From JAEXNA01 sp050486105 (GTDB lineage: Bacteria; Vulcanimicrobiota; Xenobia; Xenobiales; JADMJV01): a stretch of DNA of 25,427 nucleotides. Both the position numbers and the translations under genes were made by a program. The stretch covers positions 1 through 25,427 of the forward strand of contig JBJHCR010000055.1 of NCBI GenBank assembly GCA_050486105.1. Direction: 5' to 3'. The notes below the pieces were generated by a model, which worked only from the letters and a program-made list of their open reading frames with translations, was not told where the DNA came from and did not search any database. Below, in pieces: positions 16,643 through 23,649 of the stretch. How positions within the stretch are numbered: the first letter of the stretch is position 1; every line of letters begins with the position of its first letter.

Positions 16643-17323
16643 TTAGCTTCCCCGGTGACGCGCGATCAGGATCATCCGCAGCAACTGGGTGATGGCCATG
16701 ACCGCTGAGGCCACGTAGGTCAAAGCAGCTGCCCTCAGCACCCGCCGGACCGCCGGAGCTTCCCGGGCGGTGATCAAGCCGTGCCCTGCTAGCAGCTTCA
16801 TGGCCCGAGCCGAGGCATCGAACTCCACCGGCAGGGTGACCAGGGCGAACAAGACGGCCGCAGAGAAGAGAACGATTCCGAGGTTCAGCAGGTCAGGGGA
16901 ACCCAAGAAGAGTCCAGCAGCGAAAAGGACCAAGGAGAACTGGGATCCGAAACCTGCGATAGGCACCAATCCACTGCGCAATGCTAATGGCCAGTAGCCC
17001 TTTTGTTTCTGCAAAGCGTGCCCTAACTCGTGGGCCGCCACGCCCAAAGAAGCTAAAGAACGCCCGGAGTACACCTCCGGAGATAGACCCAGGCTGTCGT
17101 TCTGAGGGTCGTAATGGTCGCTCAGATATCCTGGACTCGGCCTGATGGTCACCGGCACCCTTTCGCGGCGAGCCAGAGCGGCTGCGGCCTCGGCCCCCGT
17201 CAAGCCAACTTTGGACGGCACACGGGCATAATAGCCAAAGGTGCTCTTAATCTTCCATTGGGCAAACAAGGTCAAGAGAACCGCAGGAACCAAGAGAAAA
17301 AGGGTGGCATCCAAGTACAGCAC
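16643..17323 (-). CDS. Membrane zinc metallopeptidase, YugP family
   Basis: The 226-residue protein has the layout of YugP-type neutral zinc peptidases: an N-terminal membrane helix (LFLLVPAVLLTLFAQWKIK), a luminal/cytosolic stretch with the conserved YDPQNDSLGLSPEVY, the catalytic HELGH at residues 98-102 within AAHELGHALQ, then three further hydrophobic helices, the last carrying VEFDASARAM with the likely third ligand Glu. Length is normal for the family. Start is GTG 17323, with AGGAG about eight bases upstream. These enzymes are believed to process membrane or secreted proteins; the substrate is unknown. It ends 49 bases before the next minus-strand gene. Confidence 0.9.
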   Translation of the reverse strand: MLYLDATLFLLVPAVLLTLFAQWKIKSTFGYYARVPSKVGLTGAEAAAALARRERVPVTIRPSPGYLSDHYDPQNDSLGLSPEVYSGRSLASLGVAAHELGHALQKQKGYWPLALRSGLVPIAGFGSQFSLVLFAAGLFLGSPDLLNLGIVLFSAAVLFALVTLPVEFDASARAMKLLAGHGLITAREAPAVRRVLRAAALTYVASAVMAITQLLRMILIARHRGS

Positions 17324-17543
17324 GGTAAAACTCCTCTCTTTTCTCTATAAAATACAAGCATGAGCACTAGAATTACATTTACGCCTCATTAGAACTCATT
17401 TTGAATTTCACTATCGAAAACTCATCGAACACGAAGGAGTCTCGAACAGAGTTTCGGAAACCCTTCAAAAGAGAATGACTGAGAGAGGTTTTAGCCCGAC
17501 CTCACAGTTACGATTCCCTGTCCCGAAAGACCGGGATGGATGT

Positions 17544-17579
17544 CTTATCCACAGATTCACTTTTTTTTCTGTGGATAAG
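17544..17579. promoter_or_regulatory. Inverted pair of perfect DnaA boxes
   Basis: TTATCCACA at 17545-17553 and TGTGGATAA at 17570-17578 both match the bacterial DnaA consensus exactly, and with one more base on each side form an 11-bp inverted repeat separated by 14 bases containing a T-run. A third site, TTTTCCACA (one mismatch), is at 17648-17656, 15 bases before the -35 box of the RNA promoter. The arrangement suggests DnaA binding and possibly replication-linked control of the RNA. Confidence 0.65.
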
Positions 17580-17671
17580 CTTGTAGACAGCCTGTGTGAG
17601 CGCTGTTCAAAAGAGCAAAAAATAGCGTAAATACTGGGTTGAAAAAGTTTTCCACAGGCTTTTTTTGTCGT

Positions 17672-17700
17672 TTGACACCCTCGATTCCGTCCCCTACAAT
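17672..17700 (+). promoter_or_regulatory. Near-consensus sigma-70 promoter of the large RNA
   Basis: TTGACA (17672-17677), 17-base spacer, TACAAT (17695-17700). The -35 is perfect and the -10 has one mismatch. A- and T-tracts upstream (17641-17666) could act as an UP element. Transcription should start near 17707. This is the strongest promoter I can see in the window. Confidence 0.85.
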
Positions 17701-17788
17701 ACAACTATTCCAGTCACGGAATCGCCCCGGAACGCGTGAAATCCGGTGGGGTCTACCAGCCCCGACGGGAAACGGTCAAACAGGTAGA

Positions 17789-17829
17789 GGCCGGACACGA
17801 CGCCTTGTCGGACAGAGTGGAACTGCTTC
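17789..17829 (+). repeat. Duplicated RNA module, copy A
   Basis: GGCCGGACACGA (17789-17800) and GGAACTGCTTC (17819-17829) recur exactly at 18710-18721 and 18741-18751, with spacers of 18 and 19 bases. The spacers differ in sequence, so structure rather than sequence seems kept. GACGGGAAAC flanks the module on its left here (17764-17773). Confidence 0.75.
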
Positions 17830-18709
17830 GGCGGATCCGCTAGCTCTGTGAAAGTGTCCTCCGACTCCTCAATCGGAAAAAAATTGAGGATGGCTCACTA
17901 GCCAGTTTGGAACCCGCGAGGGGAAAGAGCATCCAGGGCAACCTGGAAAAGCCGCCAGACCGGATGAGGTGAGGGCTCTGATGTAGCGCATCAGAAAGCG
18001 GACGGTTCGAACGCCGCGCGGCTCCACAGTCGCCAATGCGGACCCGGTCGCGCCCTACGATAGGCGTCCGGTTCACCCGGTTACAGTGAACAGGTGCTGG
18101 TGACTCAGCCCAACGCGGAGCTGCACAATGCTGATGCGCTGGTCTCTTCTCTCCCGAGAGAGAGTCCTCGAGCTGAGGTGGACGCCGCGACGGTCGGCAG
18201 ACTGTCAAAAAGAGTACAGGGCTGCACCGAGCCAAAGAGGTGAACGGTGCCTCACCCGATGTGAGGATGGGCCTGGTGCCTAAGCGAGTACTGTGAGGGT
18301 ACGTCCGCTGCGAGATTCGTCTCAAAGAGGACAGCTCGCTCTGGATAAGCCAGGATGCGCGGAGTGAGTGTCGGTGACCGCGCATCGGCTCGACGTGAGG
18401 CCGAGTGGAAGATTCGTCTTTCGCGAACTTCGTCAGGGTTGCGATCAGACCTTAGAATCGCAAAAGAGACGACCTGTTTCGTGCTGGCGTCTCTCGAGGT
18501 TCGGCTTGCTAGCCATCCCTCGGACAACTGGAACGCGCTTCGGTGCCGCCCAATGGTCCAAGGTTTTGCGGGCAGCCGACGCTCCGGAGCGCAATCTTCT
18601 TCGGAAGTGCACGCAAACGGAGTTGTCTCACCAGAGCCGACTGGTTAAAACGGGAGCCGAGGCATCGGCTGAATCCCGAAGGATCGTGGGTCCTTCAGGA
18701 GGCAACTCG

Positions 18710-18751
18710 GGCCGGACACGAAGGTGTCAAACGCGGGGGCGGAACTGCTTC
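18710..18751 (+). repeat. Duplicated RNA module, copy B
   Basis: Second copy of GGCCGGACACGA ... GGAACTGCTTC. In this copy the first element forms the hairpin GACAC-GAAG-GTGTC (18715-18728), and GACGGGAAAC (18761-18770) flanks on the right, forming an ACGG-GAAA-CCGT tetraloop hairpin. A partial third likeness, TCGGACA then TGGAAC then GCTTCGG, lies at 18520-18543. Confidence 0.75.
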
Positions 18752-19137
18752 AACTGCCGCGACGGGAAACCGTGAACAATGGAGCAGGGGTAGCGCGCTT
18801 ACCATAGTCGCGCACAGCGCTTCGACTGGAGACATTCGAGGCGAGGCCCGGAGCGACGACAGGCCCCAGTGATGGGGGAAACGCAGCGACGGCGGAGCTA
18901 GCCTCTGCTATAGCAGCGCCTAATCGAGCGGAACCCGGGAGCCTGGTGCTGGTGGGTGTTCACTTCGGTGAACTTGGCGGCCAGGCGACGGAAGCACTCT
19001 AGGTGCCGTGACGGCCACAACGTCGAAAGAGAGTGCGGGCTTGTTCTAGCCTGAAATCTAAATAGAACAAAATCGGCGAGGTCGCGCAACCTCACCGATT
19101 CTTGAGAAGCTCTAGTGGGAGCTTCAACGGAACAACT

Positions 19138-19169
19138 TAGGCGTCTGTTCGCAGACGCCTATTTTTTTT
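19138..19169 (+). terminator. Intrinsic terminator of the large RNA
   Basis: A perfect 10-bp stem (TAGGCGTCTG / CAGACGCCTA) closes a TTCG loop and is followed at once by eight T. The direction fits the plus strand and defines the RNA 3' end at about 19165-19169. Nothing recognisable lies between it and the end of the acylase gene at 19316. Confidence 0.95.
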
Positions 19170-19315
19170 CCTCCCGTTTCCTTTCTCAGCGCATCACTCC
19201 GTGCCAACTGATAAAAGCCCTGAAATTTGGCCCTGGTCGCTAGATGATCTCATAGGATGCGATAATCTTTGCCCGAAAACTCCACTTGACCTCGACCCGC
19301 CTGGTACTGAAGAAC

Positions 19316-21691
19316 TCACCCCCCGGCTCTTGAACCAGGCCTCAAGACCAACGTTCGGGCCTTCTCGGGGTCGTCTGCCTTCCTCAATAGCCCTTTCACC
19401 CAGAGTTCGAATTGGTCCAGGTAATTAGGACTCGCTGGATGTCCGGACTGCCCCGTGGGCAAGATGCTCTGGGCGGCCATAGGCTCACCCAGATCGACCA
19501 CCTGCCTCCAGGACGGACACCAGGCCCGAGCCCCATAGGGATCCATGGGGTTGACCGCGGTCTGACACACGGTGTCGGTGTCTCCACCCATTTCCACCCA
19601 AGGCCCATTGAGTCGAGATCCCAATAACGGGAAGTTGCCTAGGGCGTGCTCAAATCGAAGACCGTGCAGCCGACCCCATCGCCAAGTCTGCATGTCTTTG
19701 CCCAACAACTGCTCTAGTTCGCTCACCGACTTCATCAACGATCTACCGAGGAGAGGCGGAAGCTTCTCTGGAGCAATGAGAGTGCTCAGCCTCTGCTGGT
19801 CCTCCAACATTTGAAGAAGCCAAACGGTGGTCCGGCCGGTGTGGCTGGCCATCAGTGAGACCGGACTGTTGGTGTCCCCGAGCAAATCGTTGGTGAGTTC
19901 CTCCCCGATCACCGGAATGAGAAGTTCTCGAGCTACGGCCAAGGAAAGCACTTGATAAATGGCCATGCCAACGCTTTCAGGTCCTCCGCACCCATCCCAG
20001 GAGGTTAGAATTTCCAAGGCTCGTTTCCCTTGTTCGTCTCGAATGGGAATGGACACCGAAGCGCAAAACTGCGCGAAACGCAATCCCACTTGGGATTGAA
20101 GGTCGGTCTGGTAGAGGGCAAAGTCTTGGAACTGGTGCACCTCCTTGGACTGCAAGAGCTGCTCGAGGCGTTCGGCCCGAGCCGCGTTCATCCAGTCCCA
20201 GGTTAGAAACTGAGAGTAGTCCAAGCCCGCCACCGGATTGTTCGCCGACACCAGATAGCCCTGGGAAGGGTTCAGGCATTGAGGGAGCTCTTCGAAAGCC
20301 ACCTTTCCGTCCCATTCAAACTCGCCGCTCCAACCGGGAACCGGAGTCAGCCCGGTGCCCTGCTTCCTTTTGGGAATCGAGCCAGCCAGCACGAATCCGA
20401 TATTCTGATGGCGATCGGCAAAAACAAAATTGCTGGCAGGAGCTTGCCATCCCGCTAGAGCCTCACGGAAATCTTGAGCGCTTCGGGCGGTGTTCAGAGC
20501 CAAGATTGTCGCCATCGGATGCGAAGGCTCGAAGTTCACCGAACTCAGAGCCAAGCTGTATTCCTGACCTCGAAAAAGGACGGGACCGTGCCGAGTGACC
20601 AGCATCTTTTCTTGAATCTCGCCTCCTCCACGGATGGTGAAAGTCTCAATCCGGACTTGAGCCTCCTGCCATCCGTCCTCCGTTTCATAGCGATCGGAAT
20701 CATCGTTTTCGAAACGCTCAATGAAGAGATCTTCGGTGTCAGCGTAAGCGTTGGTGATCCCCCAGGCTAAATCCGCGTTGCGACCGATGACCACCAGAGG
20801 TAATCCGGGAAAACTGACCCCGGCGACGCACAAACCGGGAGCCTCCAATTGCACTTCATACCAGATCCCTGGCATTCGCCCCACTAGGTGTGGATCGCTG
20901 GCCAAAAGCGGGAACCCCGAACTTGACCGCTGACCTGAAACCACCCAGGCGTTGCTGGCACCCGGAGACCCCCCATTGGGGAGAAACTCCTTGGCTTGTT
21001 TATAAAGATCGATCAACTCGTCGAAATCCACCTTGAAGTCATCCGGGGACAAGACCGTGGTGGCCCCGCCGTGGTGCAAGTGGAGAGCTGCCGCTTGCTC
21101 TGGTTCCAGATGACTGATCAGTTGGCACCGCAGCAGTTCCTGCTCCCAATTGGCAGCGAGGTCCATGGACATCACCTGAATCCAAACCAAGCTGTCGAGT
21201 GGCGTCCAGGGCTCCGGCTTGCACCACAACAGCCAGTACTCTATGGGCAACCTCCATCCCAAGGAAGCGATCCCCTCGTTGACCCCGGCGCAATAAGCTT
21301 CGAGACGCTCCGCCTCCCCCTCGGTCAATGCTTCAAGGTCCGACAAGGCTGCCTGACTCAGTCCCAACCGACGGAGAAAGCAATCCGCCCCCACAGCCTT
21401 CGGGCCGAGCAGCTCGGCCAATCGTCCGTGACCCACCCGCCGGTTCAACTCCATTTGCCAAAGCCGGTCTTGAGCGTGCACAAACCCCTGGGCGAAAAGC
21501 GCATCCTCGAGACTCGTGGCCTCGATCTTGGGCACCCCGAAGGAATCGCGCTTGATGGTTACCGGCTCCCGCAGACCGCTGACGGTCGCCTCCCCCTCCA
21601 GGCGAGGCAGAGGCATGAACCAAAAGAATCGGCCCAAAGCCAGAGTTGCGGTGAGAAGAAGAGTTGCGCACAGCACAAGGATGATGAGCAT
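19316..21691 (-). CDS. Penicillin-acylase-family Ntn hydrolase
   Basis: Members are made as one chain, exported, and self-cleaved before a Ser that becomes the N-terminal nucleophile of the beta chain; they hydrolyse amide bonds of beta-lactams, acyl-homoserine lactones or other acyl amides. With ATG 21691 the product has 791 residues: a membrane/signal segment (MLIILVLCATLLLTATLALG), alpha-chain landmarks IKRDSFGVPKIEA, FAQGFVHAQDRLWQMELNRR and GRLAELLG, then SPGASNAWVVSG with cleavage predicted before S246, followed by PLLASDPHL, WYEVQLEAPG, NADLAWGITN and VTRHGPV, all typical. The C-terminus is complete. Upstream ATG 21721 is a possible alternative start; earlier ones would overlap the divergent decarboxylase gene. 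No strong ribosome site helps. Substrate cannot be predicted. Confidence 0.9.
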   Translation of the reverse strand: MLIILVLCATLLLTATLALGRFFWFMPLPRLEGEATVSGLREPVTIKRDSFGVPKIEATSLEDALFAQGFVHAQDRLWQMELNRRVGHGRLAELLGPKAVGADCFLRRLGLSQAALSDLEALTEGEAERLEAYCAGVNEGIASLGWRLPIEYWLLWCKPEPWTPLDSLVWIQVMSMDLAANWEQELLRCQLISHLEPEQAAALHLHHGGATTVLSPDDFKVDFDELIDLYKQAKEFLPNGGSPGASNAWVVSGQRSSSGFPLLASDPHLVGRMPGIWYEVQLEAPGLCVAGVSFPGLPLVVIGRNADLAWGITNAYADTEDLFIERFENDDSDRYETEDGWQEAQVRIETFTIRGGGEIQEKMLVTRHGPVLFRGQEYSLALSSVNFEPSHPMATILALNTARSAQDFREALAGWQAPASNFVFADRHQNIGFVLAGSIPKRKQGTGLTPVPGWSGEFEWDGKVAFEELPQCLNPSQGYLVSANNPVAGLDYSQFLTWDWMNAARAERLEQLLQSKEVHQFQDFALYQTDLQSQVGLRFAQFCASVSIPIRDEQGKRALEILTSWDGCGGPESVGMAIYQVLSLAVARELLIPVIGEELTNDLLGDTNSPVSLMASHTGRTTVWLLQMLEDQQRLSTLIAPEKLPPLLGRSLMKSVSELEQLLGKDMQTWRWGRLHGLRFEHALGNFPLLGSRLNGPWVEMGGDTDTVCQTAVNPMDPYGARAWCPSWRQVVDLGEPMAAQSILPTGQSGHPASPNYLDQFELWVKGLLRKADDPEKARTLVLRPGSRAGG

Positions 21692-21785
21692 GGAAGAAGG
21701 TTCTCTTTCCCGGAACGTCATCCCCCCAGAGAAATGAAACCAGGACCCGGACCCGCTTTGCCCAAAGGTCAAGCCAGGAGGACTC

Positions 21786-23144
21786 ATGAACGACCCTAAC
21801 ATTCCCCTGTACAGTTCCGCCGCCTTGCGTGAAGTTGCCCCAAAGTATCGACTCCCGGAGAGTTACTCCAACCCAGGAGCCGTCTACAATTTGATTCGGG
21901 ATGAGCTTGCCCTGGACGGCAACTCCCGCTTGAATCTGGCCACCTTCGTCACTACCTGGATGGAAACGGAAGCTCGCCAACTGATGTCGGAGACTTTCGA
22001 CAAGAACATGATAGACAAAGACGAGTACCCCCAGACAGCCGAAATCGAGTTGCGCTGTGTTCGCATGTTAGCCGATCTCTGGAATGCCCCGGACCCGAAA
22101 AATGCCACCGGTTGCTCTACCACCGGCTCGAGTGAAGCAGCTATGCTGGGGGGAATGGCCTTGAAGTGGCGCTGGAAAAAACGGCGTCAAAAGGCCGGCT
22201 TGTCTGCCGAAAAACCTAACCTGGTGATGGGAGCCAATGTGCAGGTTTGCTGGGAAAAATTCTGCCGGTATTGGGAGGTCGAGCCCCGTTTAGTGCCGGT
22301 GGAGGGCGACCGATTTTGCTTGGGCGCCGCCGAAGCAGCCGCGGCCTGTGACGAAAACACTATTGGAGTGGTGGCCATTATGGGCAGCACCTTCGACGGC
22401 TCGTATGAGCCAGCCCAGGAGATTTGCCTGGCTTTGGACCAACTCCAAGCCGATAAAGGCTGGGACGTACCTATGCACATCGATGGGGCCTCAGGCGGAA
22501 TGATTGCTCCTTTCCTCCAGCCGGAGATCGTTTGGGACTTCCGCCTGCCTCGGGTGAAATCCATCAACACCTCGGGCCACAAGTATGGTCTGGTCTTTCC
22601 CGGAGTGGGTTGGGTGCTTTGGCGCACGGAAGACGATCTCCCTAAAGAGCTCATCTTTCATTGCAGCTACTTGGGAGGTGATCTGCCCAATTTCGCGCTC
22701 AACTTTTCTCGCCCTGGAAACCAGGTCCTCGGACAGTACTATAACTTTGTCCGCCTGGGATTTGAAGGTTATCGTCTGGTTCAGCAAGCCTGTCAGGATG
22801 TGGCCACTTTTCTCAGCAGCCAAATCGAGCAGATGGGACCCTTCGAATTGATCAGTCGTGGCGACGCCATCCCGGTGTTCGCCTGGAGCCTCAAGCCCGA
22901 AGTCGAGCACAACTTTACTCTGTACGATCTAGCCGAGCGCCTCCGAGAGCGGGGTTGGCTAGTGCCGGCCTATCCCATGCCTGCGAACCGTGAAGACCTT
23001 GTGGTTCAACGGATTGTAGTCAAGCAAGGGTTCACCAGAGATCAGGCACGACTCTTATTGACTGATATCCAACGCTGCTTGGAATGGTTTGCTGAACGTC
23101 CGGACCACCGTTCCATAACCGAGGGGTCACAGTTCGCCCATTGA
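21786..23144 (+). CDS. gadB: Glutamate decarboxylase
   Basis: The enzyme converts L-glutamate to GABA and CO2, using a proton, with pyridoxal phosphate. The 452-residue sequence matches GadA/GadB throughout: MIDKDEYPQTAEIELRCV, STTGSSEAAMLGGMALKW, the PLP aspartate region PMHIDGASGGMIAPF, and the Schiff-base lysine K266 in INTSGHKYGLVFPGVGW. It is slightly shorter than the 466-residue Escherichia coli protein and ends in FAH; E. coli GadB also has a His near its end that affects pH-dependent closure. AGGAGG sits four bases before ATG 21786, and the 15 bases through the ATG equal those of the patatin gene. No GadC antiporter is in the window. The stop overlaps a possible TTG start of the next gene, suggesting an operon. 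Confidence 0.95.
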   Translation: MNDPNIPLYSSAALREVAPKYRLPESYSNPGAVYNLIRDELALDGNSRLNLATFVTTWMETEARQLMSETFDKNMIDKDEYPQTAEIELRCVRMLADLWNAPDPKNATGCSTTGSSEAAMLGGMALKWRWKKRRQKAGLSAEKPNLVMGANVQVCWEKFCRYWEVEPRLVPVEGDRFCLGAAEAAAACDENTIGVVAIMGSTFDGSYEPAQEICLALDQLQADKGWDVPMHIDGASGGMIAPFLQPEIVWDFRLPRVKSINTSGHKYGLVFPGVGWVLWRTEDDLPKELIFHCSYLGGDLPNFALNFSRPGNQVLGQYYNFVRLGFEGYRLVQQACQDVATFLSSQIEQMGPFELISRGDAIPVFAWSLKPEVEHNFTLYDLAERLRERGWLVPAYPMPANREDLVVQRIVVKQGFTRDQARLLLTDIQRCLEWFAERPDHRSITEGSQFAH

Positions 23145-23176
23145 GTCTACCACCGAGGGAGGCGCAGACCCTACTG

Positions 23177-23569
23177 ATGTCCGATTCGGAACCTGGAATG
23201 TTCAACAAAACTGAAGTCTCCATAGAAGAATGCCCGGAGTTCCACTCAGGGTTGTCTGTCGATGAGGCCGTACAGGTCGGCGTTGATGATCTGTTTCAGG
23301 CCAAAGGACGCTGGTGGTGCCATCTGCTGTGCGACGATTTCAGCCCTTCGGGGCTTGACGTGCTTCACGGATTCGCGCAGCAGATCGGCGCCCCGACCAG
23401 GGCTTTCCACGATCCGCCCGGGCAACCTCGACCCCACTACGACTTAACTCCGGAGCTCAGACTCCGCGCTCTGGAAGCAGGGGCACGAGAGCTCGACCGA
23501 AGAGGTCTGGTCAGTTTTCTGCATCGCGGCCGTCAGCAACGCAGCCTGAACCAGGATCTGATGACCTAG
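23177..23569 (+). CDS. DUF4031 family protein
   Basis: The core reads VGVDDLFQAKGRWWCHLLCD, then LHGFAQQIGAPTRAFHD and HYDLTPELRLRALEAGA, which is the pattern of the small DUF4031 proteins (VYVDD ... HL.AD ... HYDL...R..A...GA). Function is not established. The start is uncertain: homologues begin just before the VDD motif, whereas here the frame is open from TTG 23141, which overlaps the decarboxylase stop as TTGA. I give ATG 23177; a GGGAGG lies upstream at a rather long distance, and ATG 23198 is also possible. It lies between the decarboxylase and guanine deaminase genes in the same direction. Confidence 0.7.
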   Translation: MSDSEPGMFNKTEVSIEECPEFHSGLSVDEAVQVGVDDLFQAKGRWWCHLLCDDFSPSGLDVLHGFAQQIGAPTRAFHDPPGQPRPHYDLTPELRLRALEAGARELDRRGLVSFLHRGRQQRSLNQDLMT

Positions 23570-23649
23570 ATTCGAAGGTTAGGACAACCCGCACCTCACA
23601 GTGCGCCGGACATTCCAAGCCTCTCTCGGAAGTGAGTCTCGAACCTCGT

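Larger units (their letters stand above)
17324..17706. other. Divergent intergenic region, AT-rich, with DnaA boxes and promoter
   Basis: This 383-base gap lies between the peptidase gene (minus) and the structured RNA (plus). Its left part (17340-17470) is AT-rich and would hold the peptidase promoter, which I cannot pin down. The right part has two perfect and one near-perfect DnaA box, A- and T-tracts, and the RNA promoter. No replication gene (dnaA, dnaN, rpmH) is nearby, so an origin is not supported on context. Confidence 0.7.
17707..19169 (+). ncRNA. Giant structured non-coding RNA, about 1.46 kb, class not recognised
   Basis: The region starts at a strong promoter, ends at an intrinsic terminator and has no ORF with a ribosome site. 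It is packed with perfect stems: 17866-17890 (8 bp), 17933-17946 (CCAGG, GCAA loop), 17978-17994 (6 bp), 18071-18091 (6 bp), 18250-18266 (6 bp), 18354-18386 (9 bp), 18439-18463 (7 bp), 18465-18494 (7 bp), 18655-18670 (6 bp, nested in CGGG/CCCG), 18678-18696, 18715-18728, 18762-18773 (GAAA loop), 18994-19036 (7 bp), 19041-19070 (8 bp), 19071-19100 (11 bp, one mismatch), 19106-19125 (7 bp). UUCG-loop hairpins occur at 18312-18323, 18409-18420, 18535-18546, 18596-18607 and 18958-18973. I see no tmRNA tag, no RNase P core (GAGGAAAGUCC), no group II domain V, no rRNA signature. Size and ornateness resemble GOLLD, ROOL and OLE RNAs, but it is longer. Function unknown. Confidence 0.8.

Noticed and set aside
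17324..17706. Chromosomal origin of replication
   Set aside because: DnaA boxes are present, but only three, with no clear DnaA-trio/unwinding arrangement and no dnaA, dnaN, gidA or rpmH neighbours.
17998..18018. GGTTCGAA within GC-rich arms, looking like a tRNA T-loop
   Set aside because: No acceptor, D or anticodon arms fit around it, and the 53-61 pair of a T-arm would be G-G. It is better read as one hairpin (GCGG-A-CG / CG-CCGC) of the large RNA.
18266..18284. GATGG ... CCTAAG resembling the 11-nt GAAA tetraloop receptor
   Set aside because: Only two base pairs close it in the receptor register, and the alternative 3-bp stem puts the UAU half out of position. I cannot claim a receptor.
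18355..18775. Overlapping plus-strand ORFs of about 97-135 codons in the RNA region
   Set aside because: No ribosome sites, Arg/Ser/Cys-rich composition typical of unselected frames in GC-rich DNA, and overlap with dense hairpins.
17707..19169. RNase P RNA, tmRNA, rRNA or group II intron as identity of the RNA
   Set aside because: No GAGGAAAGUCC/ACAGAA core, no tag-peptide frame or tRNA-like CCA end, no rRNA landmarks, no 34-nt domain V with the catalytic triad, and no intron-encoded protein.
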